From the NCBI RefSeq assembly GCF_023952475.1, contig NZ_JALHRX010000011.1, positions 124,001-188,000 on the forward strand: a stretch of 64,000 nt of DNA. Direction: 5' to 3'. Under the pieces are notes generated by a model. It was not told the origin of the DNA and did no database searches. It was given only the letters and a program-made list of their open reading frames with translations. Position numbers and translations under genes: made by a program. The stretch is from Cupriavidus sp. WGlv3. Lineage in GTDB: Bacteria; Pseudomonadota; Gammaproteobacteria; Burkholderiales; Burkholderiaceae. Position 1 is the first letter of the stretch, and every line of letters starts with the position of its first letter. This document shows positions 51,442-60,023 of the stretch, piece by piece.

Positions 51442-51723
51442 ATGGTCTATCTGCAAATTACCCTCAAGATCGCCAGCGCCAACCGCGCGGCCGCGGCTGG
51501 CGTCTACCAAAGGTACAAGGCGCCGTTCCTCAGCACCGTGGCCGGCGCGAAGTCGAAGGAACTGCTGGTGCGCGAGGAAGACGTGCAAGTGCTGCATGGC
51601 TTCGACAGCAGGGAGAACGCCGCAGCCTATCTGCAAAGCGAGCTGTTCACGGCAGATGTGGTGGCCGGTCTCGAGCCATTGCTCGGTGCCGCGCCCGACG
51701 TGCGGATCTACGAGGTCGCGTGA
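51442..51723 (+). CDS. Small dimeric alpha-beta-barrel-like protein
   Basis: A 93-residue protein without signal or membrane segment (MVYLQITLKIASANRAAAAG, KELLVREEDVQVLHGFDSRENAAAYL, PDVRIYEVA). The strand-helix-strand rhythm and the phrase HGFDSRENAAAYLQSELF look like an antibiotic-biosynthesis-monooxygenase or EthD-like dimeric barrel. No catalytic residues can be named. GGAGAG precedes the ATG. It lies between an SDR and a CMD protein in the operon. Confidence 0.72.
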   Translation: MVYLQITLKIASANRAAAAGVYQRYKAPFLSTVAGAKSKELLVREEDVQVLHGFDSRENAAAYLQSELFTADVVAGLEPLLGAAPDVRIYEVA

Positions 51724-51770
51724 TCTCGCCGCAACCGCCCGCCCACTCATTGACAGCAGGAGCTCAAGAC

Positions 51771-52112
51771 ATGATGCAGGACTGGAATGCCTACCGGAAT
51801 GAATTGAAGACGCGCGTCGGCGAGTTCGCCTCGTTGAACCCGGAGGTAATGGCCGGGCTCGCGAAGCTGAACGAATTCGTTGCCAGGCCCGGACATCTGC
51901 AACCCAAGATGCACGAGCTGATTGCCCTGGCCGTCGCCGTTACCACGCGCTGCGACGGCTGCATTTCCGTGCACACGCAGAAGGCAGCGGAGTATGGTGC
52001 CACGCGCGAAGAAATTGCCGAGGCGCTCGGGGTTGCCATTGCCCTCAACGCCGGCGCCGCTCTCGTCTATTCGGCGCGCGTGCTCGATACCCACGCACAT
52101 CTGCCCAGGTAA
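51771..52112 (+). CDS. Carboxymuconolactone decarboxylase/AhpD-family protein
   Basis: A 113-residue CMD-domain protein with the redox motif TTRCDGCISVHTQKA (C61-x2-C64, H68), the AhpD-type CxxC. The family pattern HELIALAVAVTTRCDGCI followed by GATREEIAEALGVAIALNAGAALVY is complete. It probably works as a small peroxidase or thiol relay protecting the oxidative pathway. AGGAG sits eight bases before the ATG. Confidence 0.9.
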   Translation: MMQDWNAYRNELKTRVGEFASLNPEVMAGLAKLNEFVARPGHLQPKMHELIALAVAVTTRCDGCISVHTQKAAEYGATREEIAEALGVAIALNAGAALVYSARVLDTHAHLPR

Positions 52113-52183
52113 AGGGTATGGGGTCATCGGGCCGCCGCGGAACGCCGCGGTCCTGTACCCCGTTTGTCTTTGAAGAAGTCTCC

Positions 52184-52864
52184 ATGCTAGTTAATGCGGA
52201 TCTTGCGCTGCGCGCAGCCGTCACGCCCCCTCAGTACCAGTGGATCGCCTCGCCCCAGCCCGGCGTCGAGCGCGTGATGCTGGATCGAATGGGGGGAGAA
52301 AAAGGACGCGCCACCAGCATCGTGCGTTACGCGCCCGAATCCTGGTTTCCCCACCACCCACATCCGGGGGGCGAGGAAATTCTCGTGCTGTCGGGCACCT
52401 TCTCCGAAGGAGACATTCACTATCCGGCCGGCTGGTATTTGCGCAGCCCGCCGGGCTCCTGCCACCAGCCCTCCAGCGCCGAGGGGGCGGTCATCTTTGT
52501 GAAACTCAGGCAGATGCAGCAGGACGAATCCCGTCCGGTTCGTGTCGACACGCGTGATGTGTCGCGCTGGACGGTCAGGAATGGTCGTGAATGCTGCCCG
52601 CTGTTCTCGGACGACATCGAACATGTCTCCCTCGAGCGCATACCGGCGGGCGCCACCGTGTTCGGCGCTCCGGTAGAGGGTGCCGAGATGCTGGTCGTGG
52701 AGGGGAGCTTGCAGGAGCGTGCACAGGAATACGAGCGGGGCAGTTGGGTGCGGCTGCCGCCGGGGGCGTATCCGGAACTCGTCGCAGGCAGATTCGGGGC
52801 CTGCCTGTACCTCAAGACCGGGCATCTCGCGAACCCTGTCAGTCTGGAAGGCGCGTCATGCTGA
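52184..52864 (+). CDS. ChrR-like double cupin protein
   Basis: A 226-residue protein with two cupin halves. The first holds the metal motif WFPHHPHPGGEEILVLSGTFSEG (H58, H60, E64), with YPAGWYLRSPPGSCHQPSS completing it. The second half (GAEMLVVEGSLQERAQEY, GSWVRLPPGAYPELVAG) lacks the histidines and looks structural. Relatives are the ChrR cupin domain and acetylacetone-cleaving-type enzymes. It overlaps the amine oxidase start by seven bases, so the two are translationally coupled. Confidence 0.82.
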   Translation: MLVNADLALRAAVTPPQYQWIASPQPGVERVMLDRMGGEKGRATSIVRYAPESWFPHHPHPGGEEILVLSGTFSEGDIHYPAGWYLRSPPGSCHQPSSAEGAVIFVKLRQMQQDESRPVRVDTRDVSRWTVRNGRECCPLFSDDIEHVSLERIPAGATVFGAPVEGAEMLVVEGSLQERAQEYERGSWVRLPPGAYPELVAGRFGACLYLKTGHLANPVSLEGASC

Positions 52865-53991
52865 CCGCGCGCATTGCCATCATCGGCGGCGGCCTGAGTG
52901 GCCTGTACGCGGCCTACTTGCTGGAGCAACGTGGCATCCGGGATTACGTGTTGCTGGAAGCGCGCGACGCCTTGGGGGGGCGGATCGTTTCTGTCTCGCC
53001 GACGGCCCGTACCGAGGAACAGCGGCCCAGAGAACGGTATGACCTTGGCGCAACCTGGTTCTGGCCCGCTTTGCAACCGGACCTTCAGGCGCTGATGGAC
53101 GAGCTGGACCTGCAAACCTTTGCGCAGCGAGAAGAGGGAGACATGCTGCTGGAGCGTTCCCCGACGCACACCCCCGTACGCGTCGATGGCTATCGCTCCA
53201 CGCCTGCAGCGAAGCGGCTGGTGGGCGGCATGGGCGCGCTCGTCGATGCTCTGCATCAGCGCCTGACAGCAAACCGGCTGATGACCCATTGCCATGTGAA
53301 GCGGGTGCGCTATCTGGATGACTGTGTCGAAGTGGAGGCTGACGGCCCGCAGGGGCGTGAACTCATGCATCGCGTGGCCCACGTTCTGTTGGCGGTGCCG
53401 CCGCGTCTTGCAGCCGGCACCATTGTGTTCGAGCCAGCGTTGCCCGACGCATTGGCCGGGCCGTGGAAGCACTGCGCGACATGGATGGCGTCACATGCCA
53501 AGTATCTGGCGGTCTTCGATCGACCCTTCTGGCGCGAGCAGGGGTTATCCGGCGAGGCGCGCAGCGCTGTCGGGCCGATGACGGAGATTCACGACGCCTC
53601 GGCGCTGGCTTGCGATGGTGCCCTGTTCGGTTTCCTGGGCGTCCCCGCCCCCGTGCGCCGCCGGATTCCGGAGCAGGAATTGCGGGCGCTCTGCCGTGCT
53701 CAGCTGGTTCGCTTGTTCGGCCGCTGCGCTGCATCACCCCGCATCGAATACCTGAAAGACTGGGCGCGCGACCCTTACACAGCGCTGGAGGCCGACAACA
53801 AGGTGGGCGCGCACCAGGTGTTGCCATTACCTTCGTGCGCGGCGTCCGGCGTCTGGTGCAACCGGCTCACCGGTATTGCCAGCGAATGGTCGCCGGAGTT
53901 TGGCGGGTATGTCGCGGGCGCATTGGACGCTGCCCGGCGGGCTGTGGCCGCTTTGATGGCCGGCAATACCGCAGATTCCCTTTTGCATTGA
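52858..53991 (+). CDS. FAD-dependent amine oxidase family protein
   Basis: A 377-residue flavin monooxygenase/amine-oxidase fold protein. The dinucleotide site is IAIIGGGLSGLYAAYLLEQRG, followed by LEARDALGGRI and YDLGATWFWP, the standard amine oxidase opening. VLLAVPPRLAAGTIVFEPALP is the mid-domain pattern. The C-terminus (ASEWSPEFGGYVAGALDAARRA) carries the second FAD contact. It lacks a signal peptide. The substrate is unknown; the operon suggests oxidation of an amine or thioether carbon. V. paradoxus uses an FAD enzyme for 3,3'-thiodipropionate cleavage, but no specific similarity could be tested here. Confidence 0.85.
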   Translation: MLTARIAIIGGGLSGLYAAYLLEQRGIRDYVLLEARDALGGRIVSVSPTARTEEQRPRERYDLGATWFWPALQPDLQALMDELDLQTFAQREEGDMLLERSPTHTPVRVDGYRSTPAAKRLVGGMGALVDALHQRLTANRLMTHCHVKRVRYLDDCVEVEADGPQGRELMHRVAHVLLAVPPRLAAGTIVFEPALPDALAGPWKHCATWMASHAKYLAVFDRPFWREQGLSGEARSAVGPMTEIHDASALACDGALFGFLGVPAPVRRRIPEQELRALCRAQLVRLFGRCAASPRIEYLKDWARDPYTALEADNKVGAHQVLPLPSCAASGVWCNRLTGIASEWSPEFGGYVAGALDAARRAVAALMAGNTADSLLH

Positions 53992-54040
53992 TTTGCCTTT
54001 GCGCGCAACGCGGGACCAGAGGAGACATTGGAGTGTCGAG

Positions 54041-55069
54041 ATGAAGCCTACCTATCGAGCCATGCAGATCAGCAGGCCTGGCGTCTTGGAGCTTGTGGAG
54101 CGGACTGTGCCACAGCCTGGCGTCGCCGAGGTGCTGATCCGGGTGGAAGCCTGCGGCATCTGCGGGGCAGATGCGGCCGACATCGAAAGAACTGGCCCTG
54201 CTACGCAGCCGCCGCGTGTGCCCGGTCACGAGGTGGTTGGCCGGATCCTGGCGGTGGGCCCAGGGACGCCATCGATCTGGACGATAGGACAGCGTGTGGG
54301 CGTGGGCCGGCTGGGTGGACACTGTGGCGAATGCGTGCAATGCCGGCAGGGGCGGTTCCAGCTTTGCCTGAACCAGCCTGTGGTCGGTGCCACCGTCGAT
54401 GGTGGCTACGCCGAGATGATGCTGGCGCGCAGCACCGGTCTCGTAGCCATTCCAGACGGGCTTGGCTCGGAAGAGGCCGCCCCTATCCTGTGCGCGGGTA
54501 TCGCTACCTTCAACGCCTTGAAGAAGTGCGGCGCGCAAGCCGGCGACACGGTGGCTGTCCTTGGCATCGGCGGCCTGGGGCACATGGCGCTGCAATATGC
54601 ACGAAACATGGGTTTCCGGGTCGTGGCGATCGGGCGAGGTAACGAAATCGCCGGCGACGCGCTGGCGCTGGGCGCACATGTCTATATCGATAACAGCCAG
54701 GAAGATGCCGCTGCGCGGCTCAAGGCCACGGGCGGCGCGCAGGCCATCGTGACCATGATCGATCATGCCGAGGCAATTTCGGCGCTGCTGCCCGGCCTGG
54801 CACCCGAGGGGCGGCTGGTGGTCCTCAACCCCGCCAGAAGCCCGCTACACATTGCCCCAGGTCTGCTTGTCGGCGGACAGCGCAGCATCCTCGGATCGCT
54901 CACGGGTACGCCTTACGACAACGAAAAAACGTTGAACTTCAGTATGCTAGCGAATGTGCGACCTCGGATAGAGACCATGCCGCTGGAGCAAGCAGCTCAG
55001 GCCTACGAGACGATGAAATCCGGTAGCGCGAAATACCGCATGGTGCTGACGATGGATAATCCGCGTTGA
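54041..55069 (+). CDS. Zinc-dependent alcohol dehydrogenase (MDR family)
   Basis: A 342-residue medium-chain dehydrogenase. Catalytic zinc ligands are the first Cys of CGICGADAAD and GHE (VPGHEVVGR). The structural zinc set is GHCGECVQCRQGRFQLC. The NAD site is VAVLGIGGLGHMALQYARNMG. The residue after CGIC is Gly where many have His, so the substrate pocket differs somewhat from AdhA-type enzymes. GGAG precedes the ATG. It follows the amine oxidase by 49 bp and precedes an MFS carrier, likely completing the oxidation pathway. Confidence 0.92.
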   Translation: MKPTYRAMQISRPGVLELVERTVPQPGVAEVLIRVEACGICGADAADIERTGPATQPPRVPGHEVVGRILAVGPGTPSIWTIGQRVGVGRLGGHCGECVQCRQGRFQLCLNQPVVGATVDGGYAEMMLARSTGLVAIPDGLGSEEAAPILCAGIATFNALKKCGAQAGDTVAVLGIGGLGHMALQYARNMGFRVVAIGRGNEIAGDALALGAHVYIDNSQEDAAARLKATGGAQAIVTMIDHAEAISALLPGLAPEGRLVVLNPARSPLHIAPGLLVGGQRSILGSLTGTPYDNEKTLNFSMLANVRPRIETMPLEQAAQAYETMKSGSAKYRMVLTMDNPR

Positions 55070-55109
55070 ACGCGCTACCGCTCTGTGCAAGGGGCGACCA
55101 AATACTAAT

Positions 55110-56354
55110 ATGACCAAGTACAACACCCAACCAGCCCTCGACGCATCCGATCTTCTCCCCGACCGCGTCCAGAGCGGCAACATCTGGCGCTTGTCCATCG
55201 CCCAGGCACTGGCTGGCGCCAACTCGGTGGTGGTCTATGCCACCGGCGCCATCGTCGGCGACATGCTGGCGCCGATCCCCATGCTGGCTACGTTGCCCAT
55301 TTCCATCTTTGTGGTGGGCATGGCGGCGTGCATTTTGCCCATCGGTGCGGTCTCCCGCAGATATGGCCGGCGCGCTGCCTTTCTGGTGGGCACCGGGGCC
55401 GGTGTATTGACCGGCCTGCTGGCCATGCTTGCTGTCATCCTGGGCTGGTTCTGGCTGTTCTGCCTGGCGACCTTCTTTGGCGGCAGCTACGCCGCCGTGG
55501 TGCTGTCCTTTCGCTTTGCGGCAGCCGATGGTGTGGCACCGGCCCGGCGCGCACGGGCACTATCGCTGGTCATGGCAGGTGGCGTGGCTGCGGGCGTGGT
55601 GGGGCCGCAATTGGTGACCTGGACCATGGATCTGTGGCCGCGGCATACGTTTGCCATCACCTTCCTGGTGCAGGCCTTCGTGGCAGTGCTCTCGGCGTTC
55701 GTCCTGCTCGGGGTAAAGCTACCCCAACCCAGCGTTGCGGAAATGGCCAGCGGCCGTCCGCTCATCGAAATCGCACGGCAGCCGCGTTTCATTGCCGCCG
55801 CGATCTGTGGCGCGGTGTCCTATATGTTGATGAACTTCCTGATGACTGCCGCACCGCTGGCCATGCATATCTGCGGGCATCCGCAGGCCTCCGCCAATCT
55901 GGGGATGCAATGGCATGTCATCGCGATGTACGCGCCGAGTTTCTTTACGGGTTCCCTGATTGCGCGATTCGGAGCAAGTCGCGTGGCGATCGTGGGCCTG
56001 GCGCTCACCGGGCTGTCTGCCGCCGTCGGACTCGGCGGCGTTGACGTGGCACACTTCTGGGCCACGCTGATCCTGCTCGGCCTTGGGTGGAATTTGGGGT
56101 TCCTCGGCGCATCGGCGCTGGTGCTGGAGTGCCACCGTCCCGAGGAGAAGACGCGCGTACAGTCCCTCAACGACTTCATTGTCTTTGGCCTGATGGCGAT
56201 CGGATCTTTCTCGTCCGGCGGCCTGTTGTCCGCCTATGGCTGGAACACAGTGCTGTGGGTCTCCTTCGTCCCGCTGGCGCTGGCCTTGGTGGCGCTCGCC
56301 GTGGCGATGAGAAGGAACAAGGCCCATGCCGCCGAGCACCAAAGCATGGCGTGA
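55110..56354 (+). CDS. MFS transporter
   Basis: A 414-residue, twelve-helix MFS protein: IAQALAGANSVVVYATGAIVGDMLAPIPMLATLPISIFVVG, GAVSRRYGRRAAFLVGTGAGVL (motif A region) and GLGWNLGFLGASALVLECHRPEEKTRVQSLND late in the protein. The last phrase is common in MFS proteins annotated without known substrate. It lies at the end of the SDR operon. Export or import of the pathway substrate is possible. Confidence 0.87.
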   Translation: MTKYNTQPALDASDLLPDRVQSGNIWRLSIAQALAGANSVVVYATGAIVGDMLAPIPMLATLPISIFVVGMAACILPIGAVSRRYGRRAAFLVGTGAGVLTGLLAMLAVILGWFWLFCLATFFGGSYAAVVLSFRFAAADGVAPARRARALSLVMAGGVAAGVVGPQLVTWTMDLWPRHTFAITFLVQAFVAVLSAFVLLGVKLPQPSVAEMASGRPLIEIARQPRFIAAAICGAVSYMLMNFLMTAAPLAMHICGHPQASANLGMQWHVIAMYAPSFFTGSLIARFGASRVAIVGLALTGLSAAVGLGGVDVAHFWATLILLGLGWNLGFLGASALVLECHRPEEKTRVQSLNDFIVFGLMAIGSFSSGGLLSAYGWNTVLWVSFVPLALALVALAVAMRRNKAHAAEHQSMA

Positions 56355-56357
56355 GTT

Positions 56358-56391
56358 GCATTGACCGGGCAGCATGCTGCCCGGTCAATGC
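56358..56391. terminator. 34-bp perfect palindrome between convergent genes
   Basis: The sequence from 56358 to 56391 is a perfect palindrome (arms starting GCATTGACCGGGCAGCA, centre AT). It lies exactly between the MFS stop (56354) and the LysR stop (56395). As RNA it can form a long stem on both strands, so it should be a bidirectional terminator. No T-run is seen. Confidence 0.8.
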
Positions 56392-56394
56392 TCA

Positions 56395-57300
56395 CTAGCC
56401 CTGTCTCAATTCCGATCGAGAAGACGAGACTACGCTGATAAAGCGCTGAAGCACGGAGGAGCAACGGTCGCGGCGCCATACCAGTTCCCAATCCTGACGA
56501 ATCGTCAGGTCTGCCAATGGCATGAAAGCAACGCTCTCGGGAGCAATGCGGCGGGCACCTTCCGGCAAGATTGTGCATCCCATGCCGGCTGCTACCAGGG
56601 TCAGCATCGAGGCGGCGTCCACGCCGTGAACCGCGGTGCGCGGGATAAAGCCCGCGTCGAAGAAGCAATGAATCAGCCGGTCATGCCATGCCGGGGCAGC
56701 CGTGCGCGGCAGCCAGACGAACTCCAGATCCTGTAGATCCTTCAACACCTTAGGCCGCTTGCCCCTGGGCCATTTCCAATCCGAGGGATAGGCCAACAAC
56801 ATCCGATCCGAGAAGACAGGAATCCCCTCGAAATCCGGGTCGCCGGGTGGACGGAATAGCAGGAAGCCTGCGTCCAGCCTCCCTTCGGCGATCTGCCCAA
56901 GCTGAACATCGGAAAGCAGATGGTGCAGGGTGATTCCGACCCCTGGCACTTCCCTTCGATACTTCTTCAGCACTTCGGCGATCTTGGGCGCCAGGTTCTG
57001 CATCACGGGCAGCGCGATGGACAAGTGCCCGGATTCTCCGCGCCCGGCACGCTGCGCTCGGTCTTTCGCGGCGATCGCATCGTCAAGCAGCTTGCCTGCA
57101 TCCTCCAGCAGCTGGTTGCCGGCATCCGTCAACTTCACGCCGCGCGTTGTTCGCTCGAACAAGCGTGTGCCCAATTCGTCTTCGAGAGACTGAATCTGGC
57201 GTGTCAGCGCCGGTTGAGCAATGTGCACCGCCTGGGCCGCAATGCTGATGCTCCCATGCTTGGCCACCGCGGAGAAGTAGCGCAACTGACGGAGATCCAT
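56395..57300 (-). CDS. LysR-family regulator, divergent from M20 amidohydrolase
   Basis: A 301-residue LysR regulator with MDLRQLRYFSAVAKHGSISIAAQAVHIAQPALTRQIQSLEDELG at the HTH and RTTRGVKLTDAG. The effector domain contains GHLSIALPVMQNLAPKIAEVL. It is transcribed away from the M20/MFS pair. A perfect 10-bp inverted repeat starts five bases upstream of its ATG, so it probably represses itself and controls the divergent genes. Confidence 0.93.
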   Translation of the reverse strand: MDLRQLRYFSAVAKHGSISIAAQAVHIAQPALTRQIQSLEDELGTRLFERTTRGVKLTDAGNQLLEDAGKLLDDAIAAKDRAQRAGRGESGHLSIALPVMQNLAPKIAEVLKKYRREVPGVGITLHHLLSDVQLGQIAEGRLDAGFLLFRPPGDPDFEGIPVFSDRMLLAYPSDWKWPRGKRPKVLKDLQDLEFVWLPRTAAPAWHDRLIHCFFDAGFIPRTAVHGVDAASMLTLVAAGMGCTILPEGARRIAPESVAFMPLADLTIRQDWELVWRRDRCSSVLQRFISVVSSSRSELRQG

Positions 57301-57304
57301 GGCT

Positions 57305-57341
57305 ATACCTTTTCGGCATTGGTTGGATGTTGAAAAGGTAT
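57305..57341. promoter_or_regulatory. 10-bp inverted repeat in divergent LysR/M20 promoter
   Basis: ATACCTTTTC (57305-57314), 17 bases, GAAAAGGTAT (57332-57341): perfect arms in the 105-bp gap. Size and place fit a LysR dimer or tetramer site covering the regulator promoter. Confidence 0.65.
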
Positions 57342-57405
57342 TTTACGGCATGACGGCTCGTTTCTACCATTCACCGAAACGCCTCCCCGTTCCACCATCC
57401 AGCTT

Positions 57406-58605
57406 ATGCGCTCCAATACTGACACTGCCCCAAATATCGCTCGGCTTACCGCGTTTCGTCATGACCTGCACATGCATCCCGAGTTGAAGTACGAGGAATG
57501 CCGCACCGCAGACAAGGTTGCGGCCTACCTCGCGGCGTTGGACATTCCCATGGTGCGCGGCCTGGGTACCACGGGTATCGTAGCCAGCATCCACGGCGAG
57601 GGCCGCAGCGCAGACAATCCAGGCCCGGCCGTGGGGATTCGCGCCGACATGGACGCGCTACCGCTGCAGGAAATCAACCAGTTCCGTCATGCGAGCAAGG
57701 TCGACGGCCGCATGCATGCCTGCGGACATGACGGCCATACCACCATGCTGCTAGGCGCGGCCGAACTGCTGGCAGCCAAGCGCGACTTTGACGGCACGGT
57801 GCATCTGATCTTCCAGCCGGCCGAGGAAGGCGGTGCTGGGGCGCGCGTAATGATGGAAGAGGGCTTGTTTGACCAGTTCCCTTGCCAGGCTGTCTTTGCC
57901 CTGCACAACTGGCCCGCGCTGCCGCAGGGACAAATGGGCGTGCGTGCAGGCCCTATCATGGCCGCCGCGCAGCAGTTCCAGATCATCGTGCGAGGCAAGG
58001 GAGGCCATGCAGCACTCCCGCACACGACGATTGACTCGATCCTGGCAGCCTGTTTCATCGTCGCCCAATTGCAGACGCTGGTGTCGCGCGGCACGGATCC
58101 ACTGGACTCTGCCGTGCTTACCGTGGGCAAGATCGAGTCCGGCACGTCAGCGAACATCATCCCGGATGAAGCACGCATCCATGGCACTTGCCGCACCCTG
58201 ACCGAGGCATCGCAACAGTTCCTGATCGACGGCATACATCGCATTGCGCGCGATGTTGCCGCAGCCCATCTTGCAACGGCCGAAGTCGTCCTCAAGCCAG
58301 GCGGCTATCCCAACACCGCCAACCACAAGCAAGCAGCGGTGTTCATGGGCGAGATCATGCGCGAAATGGTGGGCAACGAACACGCGCACACCGACGTGCT
58401 GCCCGCAATGACCGCCGAGGACTTCGGATTCATGCTGCAGCAGATTCCTGGCGCCTATGGCTGGATCGGCAATGGCGCGGATGGCAATTCCGGTGTGGGT
58501 CTGCACAACCCCGGCTACGACTTCAACGACCACAACCTGGATCTGGGGGCTCGGTTCTGGGACCGCCTCGCGCGGCGCTGGTTCGAAACCCAGGCACGGC
58601 GCTGA
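57406..58605 (+). CDS. M20-family amidohydrolase (hippurate hydrolase-like)
   Basis: A 399-residue metallopeptidase-fold hydrolase: RHDLHMHPELKYEE, the metal motif GRMHACGHDGHTTML (C106, H108), FQPAEEGGAGARVM (catalytic Glu pair) and the late AMTAEDFGFMLQQIPGAY. M20D enzymes hydrolyse N-acyl amino acids such as hippurate or indole-acetyl amino acids. The gene is followed 88 bp later by an MFS carrier, suggesting uptake and deacylation of an N-acyl amino acid. Confidence 0.92.
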   Translation: MRSNTDTAPNIARLTAFRHDLHMHPELKYEECRTADKVAAYLAALDIPMVRGLGTTGIVASIHGEGRSADNPGPAVGIRADMDALPLQEINQFRHASKVDGRMHACGHDGHTTMLLGAAELLAAKRDFDGTVHLIFQPAEEGGAGARVMMEEGLFDQFPCQAVFALHNWPALPQGQMGVRAGPIMAAAQQFQIIVRGKGGHAALPHTTIDSILAACFIVAQLQTLVSRGTDPLDSAVLTVGKIESGTSANIIPDEARIHGTCRTLTEASQQFLIDGIHRIARDVAAAHLATAEVVLKPGGYPNTANHKQAAVFMGEIMREMVGNEHAHTDVLPAMTAEDFGFMLQQIPGAYGWIGNGADGNSGVGLHNPGYDFNDHNLDLGARFWDRLARRWFETQARR

Positions 58606-58693
58606 CGCGTACCTTGCGGCAACCCATATCGGCCCGGGCCATCGGGCTTGCCTGTGACACCCCGCAAAAAAATACAGTTTTCAGGAGACAACA

Positions 58694-60004
58694 ATGAGCC
58701 AGAACTCTTATATGTGCGACGCAAGTATGCACGCGCTCGATCGGAAGCGACCGACCAGACAACGGTTTTTTCTGGTGGTGATTCTTTTTATCGGGATTTC
58801 CATTGCCTACCTGGACCGCGTCAATATCGCAGTCATTGCGGCAAATGCAGGGTTCCTTGCTGATATGGGTATTGCGGGGCAGCCGGTAAAAGTCGGACTC
58901 ATGATGAGCCTGTTCCTGGGGGCCTATGGCATCTCCAATGTCGTCCTGAGTCCGTTGGGGGATTATCTCGGGCCGCGTAAAGCCATGGTGGTTGCGTATG
59001 TGATCATCTGCGTCTCGCTATTGGCGGGCGGCATGGCGCGTACTTTTGGCGTCCTCCTCGCTACGCGCGTCTTGTTGGGAGTCGGCGAGGGACTCTACTA
59101 TCCTATGCAGAACACCTTCGTCAAGAACTGGTTTCCCCCGAAAGAGCGTGGCAGAGCAAATACCGCCTGGCTTATTGGCCAATCGCTCGCTCCGGCAGCT
59201 GCCATGCCCGTGTTCACCTATCTTGTTGCAGCGTTCTCCTGGGAATCGACCTTCCATTTTTCATTTGCTGTCAGTCTTGTTCCACTGGTACTGCTGTGGT
59301 TCTTCACGGCCGACTCACCCCACGCGCATAAGCGCGTGAACAAGGAAGAGCTGGAATACATCGAAGCAAATTTGGCCAAAGAAAAAGGGGGTAGCCAAGA
59401 CCACGCTGTGAAAGAGCCTTTCCTTCGGCTGGCGAGAACCTTTGCTTCCAACTATCGCTTTTGGATGCTGCTGCTAATTCTTGCATCCAATTCAATCTTG
59501 TCCTGGGGGGTGGCAACCTGGCTGCCGACATATCTCAACCAGGAGCGAGGATTTTCCTGGGAAGCCATGGGCTGGATATCGTCGCTGCCGTTCATCCTTG
59601 GCTTCGTGTTCAAGCTCGCCGCTGGGGTGATCATCGATCGGACCGGAAGAAATGCGCCCGTCATGGCTTTGTCGTCACTGTTGTGTGCAGCGGGCGTGTA
59701 TCTTGGGGTGACCCTGGAGGATAACTACACGGCTGCCATCGTCATCGCCTTCGGCATCGGTGCCTCGTCCGCGCAGATTCCGGGAATTTTCACGCTGCTG
59801 CAAAGATTGGTTCCAAAGGCGGCAATGTCTTCCGCGGCGGGAACCATGAATGGTATCGCCGTCGGTTTTGGAGCGTTATCGCCGGTATTGATAGGCCTGT
59901 CCATCAGCGTGACGGGGAACTTTGGCTCGGCCTTGTATTTTATTATGGCAATCGTCTTGTCTGGAGGCGTGCTGGCCACCATTCTGTCTGCGCAAAAGCT
60001 ATAA
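58694..60004 (+). CDS. MFS transporter, anion:cation symporter (ACS) type
   Basis: A 436-residue, twelve-helix carrier. RFFLVVILFIGISIAYLDRVNIAVIA in helix one is the ACS-family signature (YLDR-N), as in phthalate and glucarate permeases. GEGLYYPMQNTFVKNWFPPKERGRAN is the helix 4 region. AGGAG precedes the ATG. Its neighbours suggest it imports the N-acyl amino acid cleaved by the M20 enzyme. It is convergent with a LysR gene, 19 bp between stops. Confidence 0.92.
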   Translation: MSQNSYMCDASMHALDRKRPTRQRFFLVVILFIGISIAYLDRVNIAVIAANAGFLADMGIAGQPVKVGLMMSLFLGAYGISNVVLSPLGDYLGPRKAMVVAYVIICVSLLAGGMARTFGVLLATRVLLGVGEGLYYPMQNTFVKNWFPPKERGRANTAWLIGQSLAPAAAMPVFTYLVAAFSWESTFHFSFAVSLVPLVLLWFFTADSPHAHKRVNKEELEYIEANLAKEKGGSQDHAVKEPFLRLARTFASNYRFWMLLLILASNSILSWGVATWLPTYLNQERGFSWEAMGWISSLPFILGFVFKLAAGVIIDRTGRNAPVMALSSLLCAAGVYLGVTLEDNYTAAIVIAFGIGASSAQIPGIFTLLQRLVPKAAMSSAAGTMNGIAVGFGALSPVLIGLSISVTGNFGSALYFIMAIVLSGGVLATILSAQKL

Positions 60005-60023
60005 GAACATGTCGGGCACACGC

